From: an uncultured Sphingomonas sp.
GTDB taxonomy: Bacteria; Pseudomonadota; Alphaproteobacteria; Sphingomonadales; Sphingomonadaceae
Assembly (NCBI GenBank): GCA_946886645.1
Contig: CAMPIY010000048.1
Coordinates: 1 to 9,961, forward strand
DNA length: 9,961 nt
Direction of reading: 5' to 3'
The notes under the pieces were generated by a model. It saw only the letters and a list, made by a program, of their open reading frames with translations. It was not told where the DNA came from and searched no databases. Positions 1 to 5,742 of this stretch are shown here, piece by piece. Every line of letters starts with the position of its first letter. Position 1 is the first letter of the stretch. The translations under genes were made by a program, and so were the position numbers.

Positions 1-289
1 CGTCGCGGCCGACATAGCCGACCTCGGTGAACTTGGTCGCCTCGACCTTGACGAAGGGGGCATCGGCCAGCTTCGCCAGCCGCCGCGAAATCTCGGTCTT
101 TCCGCAGCCGGTCGGGCCGATCATCAGGATATTCTTCGGAACCACCTCGTCGCGAAGTTCGGGCGAGAGGCGTTGCCGCCGCCAGCGATTGCGGAGAGCG
201 ACGGCGACGGCCTTCTTGGCGTCGGTCTGGCCGATGATATGCTCGTCAAGGGCCGCAACAATGGCCTTGGGGGTCAGGTTGTCGTTCAT
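1..289 (-). CDS. hslU: ATP-dependent protease ATPase subunit HslU (N-terminal part, cut by window edge)
   Basis: HslU is the AAA+ unfoldase of the HslUV (ClpYQ) protease; its hexamer unfolds cytosolic proteins and threads them into the HslV chamber. Only the first 96 residues are in the window; the rest lies before position 1. The visible part starts [20 protein letters not shown], the usual HslU opening, and has a complete Walker A motif GPTGCGKT at residues 58-65, followed by the conserved [16 protein letters not shown] stretch that leads into the pore loop. The ATG at 289-287 is preceded by a GAGA ribosome-binding stretch. The hslV stop lies only 8 bases upstream, so the two genes are co-transcribed. 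Identification is very secure. Confidence 0.97.
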   Translation of the reverse strand, partial: MNDNLTPKAIVAALDEHIIGQTDAKKAVAVALRNRWRRQRLSPELRDEVVPKNILMIGPTGCGKTEISRRLAKLADAPFVKVEATKFTEVGYVGRD

Positions 290-297
290 TTGATCTC

Positions 298-834
298 TTA
301 CTCGCCGACCGTTTCGATGGTCAGCCGGTCGTTGGTGAAAACGCAGACCTCGGCGGCGATTCCCATCGCGCGCTTGGCCAGCACTTCGGGGTCGGGTTCA
401 TATTCCGAGAGCGCGCGCGCCGCCGCGAGCGCATAGTTTCCGCCGCTGCCGATCGCGGCGATCCCGCCTTCAGGCTCCAGCACATCGCCGTTGCCGGTCA
501 GAATCAGCATCGTCTCATGATCGGCGACGATCATCATCGCCTCCAGGTTGCGGAGGTATTTGTCGGTCCGCCAGTCCTTGGCCAGCTCGACCGCGGCGCG
601 GAGCAGTTGGCCGCGATGCGCCTCCAGCTTCTTCTCCAGCCGCTCGAACAAGGTGAAGGCGTCGGCGGTCGCGCCGGCGAACCCGCCGATGACGCTACCG
701 TCACCCAGCCGCCGCACTTTCTTGGCGTTAGGCTTGATGACCGTGTTGCCGAGGCTCACCTGCCCGTCGCCGGCGATGACGGTCCTGCCGTCCTTCTTCA
801 CCCCCAGGATGGTGGTGCCGTGATATTGTTCCAA
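298..834 (-). CDS. hslV: ATP-dependent protease peptidase subunit HslV
   Basis: HslV is the threonine-protease subunit of HslUV; two hexamers form the proteolytic chamber that degrades unfolded cytosolic substrates, especially after heat shock. The 178-residue product is full length for the family. Residues 1-6 (MEQYHG) are a short leader; cleavage would expose the catalytic Thr7 of the HGTTI motif. Other conserved blocks are [10 protein letters not shown] (21-30), KKVRRL (38-43), [15 protein letters not shown] (50-64), [11 protein letters not shown] (81-91) and AIGSGGNYA (127-135). The start codon is TTG: there is no in-frame ATG in the short upstream gap, and GGGAG sits 6 bases before the TTG. 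hslU follows directly. A GC-rich inverted repeat at 843-861 overlaps this ribosome-binding site. Confidence 0.96.
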   Translation of the reverse strand: MEQYHGTTILGVKKDGRTVIAGDGQVSLGNTVIKPNAKKVRRLGDGSVIGGFAGATADAFTLFERLEKKLEAHRGQLLRAAVELAKDWRTDKYLRNLEAMMIVADHETMLILTGNGDVLEPEGGIAAIGSGGNYALAAARALSEYEPDPEVLAKRAMGIAAEVCVFTNDRLTIETVGE

Positions 835-842
835 TGTCCGCT

Positions 843-861
843 CCCGCTCGGGTTCAGCGGG
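843..861 (-). promoter_or_regulatory. GC-rich hairpin overlapping the hslV ribosome-binding site
   Basis: On the minus strand the hslV leader reads CCCGCT, a 7-base loop GAACCCG, then AGCGGG: a perfect 6-bp stem. Its 3' arm includes the GGG of the GGGAG Shine-Dalgarno sequence that ends 6 bases before the TTG start. When folded, it would partly hide the ribosome-binding site. This is seen in the sequence; a role in translational or heat control is inference only. The stem may be too stable to melt at growth temperature and could be chance in such GC-rich DNA. Confidence 0.3.
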
Positions 862-891
862 GATGTGGGAAGCCGATTCAGGCCATGCAAG

Positions 892-1461
892 CTAACGCCA
901 GCGTTCGAACCTCCTGTCAGGCACCAACCACATGGCCGAAACAGCGACATAGATGGCGACCGAAATATAGGGCGAGACGAACGCCAGCGGCAGCGCCGAC
1001 GAATAGCCGATGAAGCTGATCCATTCCTTATGCCGGGAGCCGACCGCGGCCTTCACCTTCGATTCCTCGCCTTCGACCGCGATCAGCGACCGCTCCAGAA
1101 GCAGATAAGACGCCGCCGCCAAAATGAGCACCGCGCCATAGGATGCGACCGGGAGCGCTTGGATGCCTTCCTCGCCGATCCAGCGAATGACGAACGGCAC
1201 CAGCGACAGGGAAAAGAGCAGCGCGTTGTTGGCCCACAGCACCCGGCCATCCACCTTGCCCGCCGCCTGAAGCATATGATGGTGGTTGGACCAGAAAATG
1301 CCGACGTTGACGAATGACAGCAGGTAAGCGCCGAACAGCGGCAGAACGGGGCGCAGGGAGGCGAAGTCGGTGCCGTGCGGCGTCGGCAACTCCAGCACCA
1401 TGATGGTGATGACGATCGCCAGCACCCCGTCCGTGAACGCGTTCAGCCGCTCGGTCTTCAT
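892..1461 (-). CDS. TMEM175-family (DUF1211) potassium channel-like membrane protein
   Basis: This 189-residue integral membrane protein carries the DUF1211/TMEM175 signature near its N terminus: RLNAFTDGVLAI at residues 5-16, corresponding to the family's R-x3-F-(S/T)-D-G-V motif in the first helix. Bacterial members assemble into weakly selective potassium channels, and the helix carrying this motif lines the pore. About six hydrophobic segments can be seen, roughly at residues 9-26, 42-60, 75-93, 105-122, 147-163 and 165-180. A histidine cluster (WSNHHHML) follows the second segment, as is common in the family. The ATG at 1461 has a strong GGGAGG ribosome-binding site. hslV starts 57 bases downstream on the same strand, so read-through is possible, but a functional link is not implied. 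The substrate ion is inferred from the family. Confidence 0.85.
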   Translation of the reverse strand: MKTERLNAFTDGVLAIVITIMVLELPTPHGTDFASLRPVLPLFGAYLLSFVNVGIFWSNHHHMLQAAGKVDGRVLWANNALLFSLSLVPFVIRWIGEEGIQALPVASYGAVLILAAASYLLLERSLIAVEGEESKVKAAVGSRHKEWISFIGYSSALPLAFVSPYISVAIYVAVSAMWLVPDRRFERWR

Positions 1462-1495
1462 CGATGCCCCCTCCCAGTTGCGTTTCCGCTCTAGC

Positions 1496-1571
1496 CGTCA
1501 TTGCGAGCGCAGCGAAGCAATCCAGTCATCCGCCCATGGATTGCTTCGTCGCTACGCTCCTCGCAATGACG
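1496..1571. repeat. REP-like dispersed palindromic element
   Basis: Two inverted arms, 1496-1524 (begins CGTCATTGCGAG, ends GAAGCAATCCA) and 1537-1571 (its reverse complement begins CGTCATTGCGAG and ends the same way), surround a 12-base spacer. The arms match except for about 6 extra bases in the right arm, within a GAGCG-type repeat, and a few substitutions. The TCATTGCGAG...GAAGCAATCC core is a well-known palindrome family scattered between genes in many proteobacterial genomes. Here it lies between the holin stop (1578) and the TMEM175 ribosome-binding site, so as RNA it could fold into a long hairpin ending or stabilising the lysis transcript. Copy number cannot be judged from one window. 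Confidence 0.85.
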
Positions 1572-1577
1572 ATAGTT

Positions 1578-1991
1578 CTATTTCTCCGCGCCCTTGACCT
1601 TACCCCAGGTGCGGGCGGCGGTGTAGCCGAGGTAACCGGTGCCGAACAACGCATAGAGCTCTTCGGGAATGCCGCGCAGGTAGGCGGTCATGCCCGATGC
1701 GATGCCTTGCGCCATCTTCGGGTCGGCGGCGGCGATGAGCCCCATCGGGATCGACCAGAGGATCAGCGCATACATCATGTACAGGAAGCTCGGCCGGGCA
1801 CGGCTGGTCCAGGGGTCGGACGACTGTGCCTCGGCGACGATCGCCTGCATCTGCACGGCGATGGTCGCCATCTCCTGGTCGCCCTGGAGCTTCAACAGCT
1901 CCAGCTTGGCCTTGTCGCGGGCCAGCGGGTCGGGGATGATCTTGTCGAGAAGCTTGGAAACAGGCGCGATGATCGCGTCGAGGATTGCCAT
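1578..1991 (-). CDS. 3TM-type holin family protein (GTA/prophage holin)
   Basis: This 137-residue protein resembles the phage holin family whose Pfam name is GTA_holin_3TM. Holins form inner-membrane lesions that let a signal-less endolysin reach the cell wall. Residues 1-20 are an amphipathic segment; 21-56 are a charged helical stretch; DPWTSRARPSF (59-69) leads into a hydrophobic segment at about 68-89, and a second one spans about 111-128 (GTGYLGYTAARTWGK). The DPWTSRARP followed by membrane helix and the late G-Y-L-G-Y pattern fit this family. The ATG at 1991 has AAGGA 8 bases upstream. It follows the endolysin gene by 59 bases on the same strand, which strongly supports a lysis role. 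It has no signal peptide and no phage structural neighbours. Confidence 0.8.
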   Translation of the reverse strand: MAILDAIIAPVSKLLDKIIPDPLARDKAKLELLKLQGDQEMATIAVQMQAIVAEAQSSDPWTSRARPSFLYMMYALILWSIPMGLIAAADPKMAQGIASGMTAYLRGIPEELYALFGTGYLGYTAARTWGKVKGAEK

Positions 1992-2050
1992 GGGATATTT
2001 CCTTAGGGAAAGTTGATGAAATTGATGCCAGGAAGGCTCGTGTCAACTTT

Positions 2051-2599
2051 TCAGTTTGAGCCTATCCGGTTTGCCAACCAGCCGTAGAGGAACGCTTCGT
2101 TGGCGGGACGCTTTTCGGCCAGCCGAAGGTAACGCTCGCCCTGCAATGCCTCGAGGGCGCGGAGCAGGACGGTCTCGCCGCCCCGCGTTCCACGGGCTTC
2201 GATGAACGCATCGAGCGCGGCGATCGTCGCAGGGCCGACGCCGCCGTCTGGAACCAGGTCGGGATAATCCTTGCCGCCGCGATTAAGCGCGGTCAGCGCT
2301 CGCTGGAGGAAGGTAGCGGCGACCGCGGGCCCCATGTTGGCGCCGGTGTCGAACAGCTCGGCGGCGACGCGCGGCGTCCGCTCGGCGACCTGGTCGAACC
2401 TCGGCCGCAGCCAGTAAAGCCGGCGATAGATGGCCGCCGCCTCGTCACGGGGAAGTGCGGCCATCGCGCCGCCATAGCCATGCGCCCGCGCCACCGCCTC
2501 TGTAATGCCGAAACGCGTCGGCCCGCCTCGATCGGCGGGATGGCAGACATAGCCGCCCTCCCGCTCGATCAACTCGTCAATCAAATCTTCTACGCTCAT
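2051..2599 (-). CDS. GH108-family endolysin (N-acetylmuramidase)
   Basis: A peptidoglycan hydrolase of 182 residues, made of an N-terminal glycoside hydrolase 108 domain and a C-terminal PG_binding_3-type domain. The catalytic motif is seen as EREGGYVCHPADRGGPTRFGIT (residues 12-33, in the family E-G-G-Y/F-x-N-D-P-x-D-x-G-G-x-T-x-x-G-I-T); Glu14 is the expected catalytic acid. ELFDTGANMGPAVAATFLQR (81-100) and VPDGGVGPATIAAL (116-129) mark the C-terminal part. There is no signal peptide, so it needs the holin encoded just downstream. I chose the ATG at 2599 because GGAG lies 6 bases before it; a GTG at 2620 would add seven residues but has a weaker site. The family supplies the lysis enzyme of phages and of gene transfer agents. 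Confidence 0.88.
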   Translation of the reverse strand: MSVEDLIDELIEREGGYVCHPADRGGPTRFGITEAVARAHGYGGAMAALPRDEAAAIYRRLYWLRPRFDQVAERTPRVAAELFDTGANMGPAVAATFLQRALTALNRGGKDYPDLVPDGGVGPATIAALDAFIEARGTRGGETVLLRALEALQGERYLRLAEKRPANEAFLYGWLANRIGSN

Positions 2600-2667
2600 A
2601 AACTGCTCCAACGGCTTCACCGAGTCGCAGCATTTGAACCATATAGGATATTGTGTAGGAAAGTCTT

Positions 2668-3351
2668 TTATCCGTTCAGGACGGCAGTCAGGACCTTTTC
2701 GGTCATCGCCTCACAGTCCGCGCCGGCGAAGGGGAAGGCCCCGACCATCGCCGAATGGACGTCGGGCTCCAGCGCATCGCGCAGCTTACGCCGCGCCCGA
2801 AGCAATCGCGTTTTCACCGTGGCGGGCGCAAGGTCGAGCGCTTCGGCGGTCTCCTCGACGTTCAATCCCTCGATCTCGCGAAGGACGAAGACCGAGCGGA
2901 AGGCGTCAGGCAATCCCGCGACCGCGCGCTCCAGCAACAGGCGAAGCTGCTCCCGCGCCAGGCTGGCGTCGGGCGCAGCAGGCTGAGACCCGCGCATCAG
3001 CGTCTCCCGATAATGGTCCAGCACAGATACTCCCTGGTCCTCGAGATTCTTCTTGCGGCGGCGGCTGGAACGCAGCCGGCCGAGCGCCTCGTTGATGGTA
3101 ATCCGCGTCAGCCAGGTCGACAGCGCCGACCGGCCCTCGAACTCGCCGATCCGGGCGAAGGCCTTCAGATAGGCCGACTGGACCGCATCTTCGGCCTCGC
3201 TACGGTCTTTCAAGATGCTCCACGCGGCGCGGAACAGCCGCTGGTTGTTCGCGGTGATCACCTGCCGAAGCGCCGCCGGATCCTTCATTGCGCACAGCCG
3301 CGCCAGCTCGACATCTCCCGTCGGCAGCGTGGCGATCCTCACGGCAGTCAT
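2668..3351 (-). CDS. ECF-type RNA polymerase sigma factor with short C-terminal tail
   Basis: A 227-residue group 4 (extracytoplasmic function) sigma factor. Region 2 spans about residues 33-100, with the core-binding and -10 recognition helices (RSEAEDAVQSAYLKAFARIG, and STWLTRITINEALGRLR). Region 4 spans about 135-192, with ERAVAGLPDAFRSVFVLREI and the helix-turn-helix EETAEALDLAPATVKTRLLRARRKLRD. A tail of about 33 residues follows, holding the only late cysteine (Cys213, in FAGADCEAM). The ATG at 3351 overlaps the cupredoxin stop in an ATGA arrangement, with AAGG upstream, so the longer open frame reaching 3519 is rejected. Translation is probably coupled to the cupredoxin gene. No anti-sigma factor is adjacent on either side, so the control mechanism is not evident; the tail could serve as a built-in regulator. 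Confidence 0.92.
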   Translation of the reverse strand: MTAVRIATLPTGDVELARLCAMKDPAALRQVITANNQRLFRAAWSILKDRSEAEDAVQSAYLKAFARIGEFEGRSALSTWLTRITINEALGRLRSSRRRKKNLEDQGVSVLDHYRETLMRGSQPAAPDASLAREQLRLLLERAVAGLPDAFRSVFVLREIEGLNVEETAEALDLAPATVKTRLLRARRKLRDALEPDVHSAMVGAFPFAGADCEAMTEKVLTAVLNG

Positions 3352-3668
3352 GGCTTCACCTTCACCATCGCGCGCATTCCCGGATGATAGCGGCAAACGA
3401 CCGATATTGCGCCAGCCTTGCGAACGACGGTCGTCCCGCTGGCTCCAGGCTTCAAATCGAGGTCGAAGCTCTTGTCCTTCGCGGTTGCGGTGTGTTGGAA
3501 CATGTCCTTGTTGATCCACTTGATCCGGTCGCCGACGCGTAGGTTGGCCGGAACCGGCCCGAACTTCATCTTGTCGATCACGACCGTGTAGGTACGCGGC
3601 GCTGCCGATGCCGGGGGCAGAGGCATCAGCAGCACCGCCAGGGCGACGATGGACGCACGCAACCTCAT
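3348..3668 (-). CDS. Periplasmic cupredoxin (amicyanin/plastocyanin-like type-1 copper protein)
   Basis: A small 106-residue blue-copper-like electron carrier or copper-binding protein. Residues 1-22 form a signal peptide with an ASA-A cleavage site. Candidate type-1 copper ligands are all present: His59 (WINKDMFQHTA), Cys92, His95 and Met98 in VCRYHPGM. The C-x2-H-x2-M spacing is that of amicyanin-like cupredoxins; the preceding W-x-N and Q/P-H context also fits. The start is the ATG at 3668, 7 bases after the DUF4142 stop; the stop overlaps the sigma-factor start by four bases. It sits between a secreted DUF4142 protein and a sigma factor, suggesting a periplasmic redox or copper role whose expression is linked to the regulator. 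The electron partner cannot be told from the sequence. Confidence 0.88.
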   Translation of the reverse strand: MRLRASIVALAVLLMPLPPASAAPRTYTVVIDKMKFGPVPANLRVGDRIKWINKDMFQHTATAKDKSFDLDLKPGASGTTVVRKAGAISVVCRYHPGMRAMVKVKP

Positions 3669-3675
3669 CGCCTTG

Positions 3676-4203
3676 TCAAAGCTCCGCCGCCAGATGCTCG
3701 GCGTGATGCTGATGCTCGGTGAACAGGGTCAGCCCGGTCTCCAGCAGCGACTTCAGCTCCGCATTGTCGGCCGACGGGATCAGCGTGCTCTTGAGCGCGC
3801 CGTTGACCGTCTGATGATAGGCGGCCTCGTTCTTTGCATAGGCCTCGTCGAACGCCGCGCCGCTCAGCTTGTCGAGGCGTGCGTGGGTTTCCGCCGCCTG
3901 CTTCGACAGCGCCTGGCTGGTGGCATTATCCTCCGGCGTGACGCCGAGCTTCTTGACCAGCGCCAGCGCCTTTTCATTCACCGCCTCATGGTCGCGGACC
4001 ATTTCCTCGGCGAAGGCGCGAACGTCCTTGTTGTGCGATTTCGCCAGGGCCTGCTTCGCGGCCGCCACGTCGAGCGCTCCGGCGGTGTAGGCGATATGCG
4101 CGATCTGGGCGTCGTTCGGGCCGCTGTCGGCCAGCACCGGCGCGGCTACGGTGGCGAGCGCGAAGGCCGCGGCGGCGGCGAGTAGACTGGACTTGACGGT
4201 CAT
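3676..4203 (-). CDS. Secreted DUF4142-family protein (ferritin-like helical)
   Basis: A 175-residue exported protein of the DUF4142 family, a mostly helical group with a ferritin-like fold and no firmly known activity. A signal peptide covers residues 1-25 (hydrophobic Ala-rich stretch, cleavage VLA-D). The mature part has the typical order: DAQIAHIAYTAGALDVAAAK, then KDVRAFAEEMVRDHEAVNEK, then a late EHQHHAEHLAAEL end with several His and Glu residues that could bind metal. The ATG at 4203 has AAGGGA upstream and gives a clean signal peptide; the longer open frame to 4686 is rejected because it runs through the divergent peptidase gene. It is the first gene of the operon with the cupredoxin (7-base gap) and sigma factor. 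Homologues often sit with stress genes; function here is inferred only. Confidence 0.87.
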   Translation of the reverse strand: MTVKSSLLAAAAAFALATVAAPVLADSGPNDAQIAHIAYTAGALDVAAAKQALAKSHNKDVRAFAEEMVRDHEAVNEKALALVKKLGVTPEDNATSQALSKQAAETHARLDKLSGAAFDEAYAKNEAAYHQTVNGALKSTLIPSADNAELKSLLETGLTLFTEHQHHAEHLAAEL

Positions 4204-4260
4204 GGCATCCCTTCCCCTTCTTGCCGGGCCGGCCCATCGCCTGCCCTGCTCATTCGCCCG

Positions 4261-4290
4261 GTTGGATGTCCGTTTTTCCGAAAGGTTCCC
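4261..4290 (-). promoter_or_regulatory. Possible ECF-type promoter upstream of the DUF4142-cupredoxin-sigma operon
   Basis: On the minus strand the divergent gap holds GGGAACC (positions 4290-4284), matching the GGAAC core typical of -35 elements read by ECF sigma factors. It lies about 80 bases before the DUF4142 start. About 16 bases further along, the sequence reads CATCC, which is not a clear -10 element. Self-activation of the operon by its own sigma factor is a reasonable guess, but one short motif in a 91-base gap is weak support. The same bases overlap the ribosome-binding site of the divergent peptidase gene. Confidence 0.25.
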
Positions 4291-4294
4291 GCCA

Positions 4295-5605
4295 GTGTCC
4301 CAGCGTTTTCCCCTGACTTTCGCGCTTGCCCTTGCCGTCGTTTCCGCACCCGCCGCCGCGGAGATGTCGCGCCCGGAAAAGACGATGATCGCCACGATCG
4401 ATGCGGAGCAGGACCGCACGCTCGCCATGCTGGAAAAATGGGTCAACCAGAACAGCGGCTCGCTCAATATCGAGGGCGTGACGAAGGTCGGAGAGATGCT
4501 TCGCGCCGAGCTGGAGCCGTTGGGCTTTGCCGTCGAGTGGATCGACATGAAGGCAGCGGGCCGCGCCGGGCACATCGTCGCTCGGCACGCCGGGAAGCCG
4601 GCCGCGAAGCGGCTGCTGCTGATCGGCCATCTCGACACGGTGTTCGAGCCGGACAGCCCATTCCAGAAGTGGACGCTCAAGGGCAATCAAGGGGAAGGGC
4701 CCGGCGCGGGAGACGACAAGGGCGGAATGGCGGTGATGATCGCCGCGCTTCGGGCGATGAAGGCGGCGGGGACTTTGAAAAACGCGAATATCGAAATCGT
4801 TTTGACCGGCGACGAGGAGGATACCGGAGCGCCGATCGATCTGGCGCGGCGAGACCTCGTTGCCGCCGGCAAGCGAGCCGACGCCGCGCTCGACTTCGAA
4901 GGCCTGTCGCAGGAAGGCGGGAAGGACATGGGCTCCATCGCGCGGCGCAGCGCGGGAAGCTGGACCCTGACCGTCGGCTCGAAGAGCGGCCATTCGAGCA
5001 GCGTGTGCATCAGGATAGCGGGCTGCGGCGCCAATTATGCGCTGATCGACATCGTCGACCGGTTCCGCCGCGAGCTGCCCGAGGACAAGCTGACCTTCAA
5101 CGTCGGGCTGATGGGCGGCGGGGCGACGGCCAAGCTGGACGAAGGCGGAATCCGGCTGGAAGCGACCGGCAAGACCAACATCATCGCCGCCACCGCCGTC
5201 GCCCGGGGCGACCTGCGCGCGCTGAGCCAGGAGCAGATCGACCGGGTGCAGGCGAAGATGCGGGCGATCGTCGCGAAACCGCTGGCGGGTGCGACGGCGA
5301 CCATCGAGTTCGACACGGACGGCTATCCGCCGATGGCGCCGACGGCGGGCAACAAGGCGCTGCTCGACCGGCTGAATGTCGTGAACCGCGACATGGGGCT
5401 GGAGCAGATGGGCGCGCTCGACCCCTTAAAGCGGGGCGCGGGCGACATCAGCTTCGTCGCCGCGGACGTCGACGGGCTGATCGGCCTTGGCCCGGCCAGC
5501 CGCGGCGACCATGCGCCGGGCGAGACCGTCGATATCGCCAGCATCTGGCGGCAGGCCAAGCGCGCGGCCATCCTGATGAGCCGCCTCGCCGCCGAAAAGC
5601 GCTAG
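4295..5605 (+). CDS. Exported M20-family metallopeptidase (glutamate carboxypeptidase-like)
   Basis: A 436-residue zinc-dependent exopeptidase or amidohydrolase of the M20 (ArgE/DapE/CPG2) family. Residues 1-22 are a signal peptide (SAPAAA), so it acts in the periplasm. Metal and catalytic motifs are intact: GHLDTV (His112 ligand, Asp114), GAGDDKGG (Asp140 bridging), TGDEED (Glu174 general base, Glu175 ligand), LDFEG (about 199-203), and SRGDHAPGE with His406. The dimerisation domain, about 215-325, holds KSGHSSS. The best relatives by motif are carboxypeptidase G2-like enzymes that release C-terminal glutamate, but the substrate is unknown. The start is GTG at 4295, with AAAGG 9 bases upstream and a signal peptide directly after; the open frame reaching 4151 would overlap the DUF4142 gene. 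It is divergent from that operon. Confidence 0.88.
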   Translation: MSQRFPLTFALALAVVSAPAAAEMSRPEKTMIATIDAEQDRTLAMLEKWVNQNSGSLNIEGVTKVGEMLRAELEPLGFAVEWIDMKAAGRAGHIVARHAGKPAAKRLLLIGHLDTVFEPDSPFQKWTLKGNQGEGPGAGDDKGGMAVMIAALRAMKAAGTLKNANIEIVLTGDEEDTGAPIDLARRDLVAAGKRADAALDFEGLSQEGGKDMGSIARRSAGSWTLTVGSKSGHSSSVCIRIAGCGANYALIDIVDRFRRELPEDKLTFNVGLMGGGATAKLDEGGIRLEATGKTNIIAATAVARGDLRALSQEQIDRVQAKMRAIVAKPLAGATATIEFDTDGYPPMAPTAGNKALLDRLNVVNRDMGLEQMGALDPLKRGAGDISFVAADVDGLIGLGPASRGDHAPGETVDIASIWRQAKRAAILMSRLAAEKR

Positions 5606-5616
5606 GACTTCCCACC

Positions 5617-5634
5617 CGGAAATCCCGGTTTCCG
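5617..5634 (+). terminator. Weak stem-loop after the M20 peptidase gene
   Basis: CGGAAA, loop TCCCGG, TTTCCG form a perfect 6-bp stem 12 bases after the peptidase stop codon. No run of T follows, so it is not a classical intrinsic terminator; it may be a weak terminator, a transcript-end stabiliser, or chance. Confidence 0.3.
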
Positions 5635-5661
5635 TAGAGTAAGCTGTTGCTTTCGCGTCAC

Positions 5662-5691
5662 TTGTGTGTCCGACTCCGCCTTGGCAATAAT
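5662..5691 (+). promoter_or_regulatory. Candidate promoter for the GDSL autotransporter gene
   Basis: Within the 137-base gap 5606-5742, TTGTGT (5662-5667) and AATAAT (5686-5691) stand 18 bases apart and resemble -35 and -10 boxes. This is one of the more AT-rich spots in the gap, about 50 bases before the start codon. The match is partial, and alphaproteobacterial promoters often diverge from the consensus, so this is only a candidate. Confidence 0.3.
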
Positions 5692-5742
5692 CCTGTCCGA
5701 ACGGCCGTGCGTTTTTCCGATGCGGCCCAAGGGGAGGACTTC

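Noticed and set aside
517..1317. Open frame of 266 codons on the plus strand across hslV and the TMEM175 gene.
   Set aside because: It runs antisense to two well-supported genes and has no domain-like composition.
2009..2050. Inverted repeat AAAGTTGA / TCAACTTT between endolysin and holin.
   Set aside because: The arms are only 8 bp with a 26-base loop and are AT-rich; too weak to call a terminator or operator.
2600..2620. Upstream GTG start for the endolysin.
   Set aside because: The ATG at 2599 has a well-spaced GGAG site and starts just before the conserved domain; the GTG has no comparable site.
2600..2667. Possible CtrA-binding site upstream of the lysis cassette, which would support a GTA link.
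   Set aside because: Only a partial half-site-like TGAACCAT was seen; there is no TTAA-N7-TTAA pair, so I do not claim it.
4438..5637. Open frame of about 400 codons overlapping the M20 peptidase on the same strand.
   Set aside because: It is highly Arg-rich with no domain; the other frame carries every M20 motif and a signal peptide.
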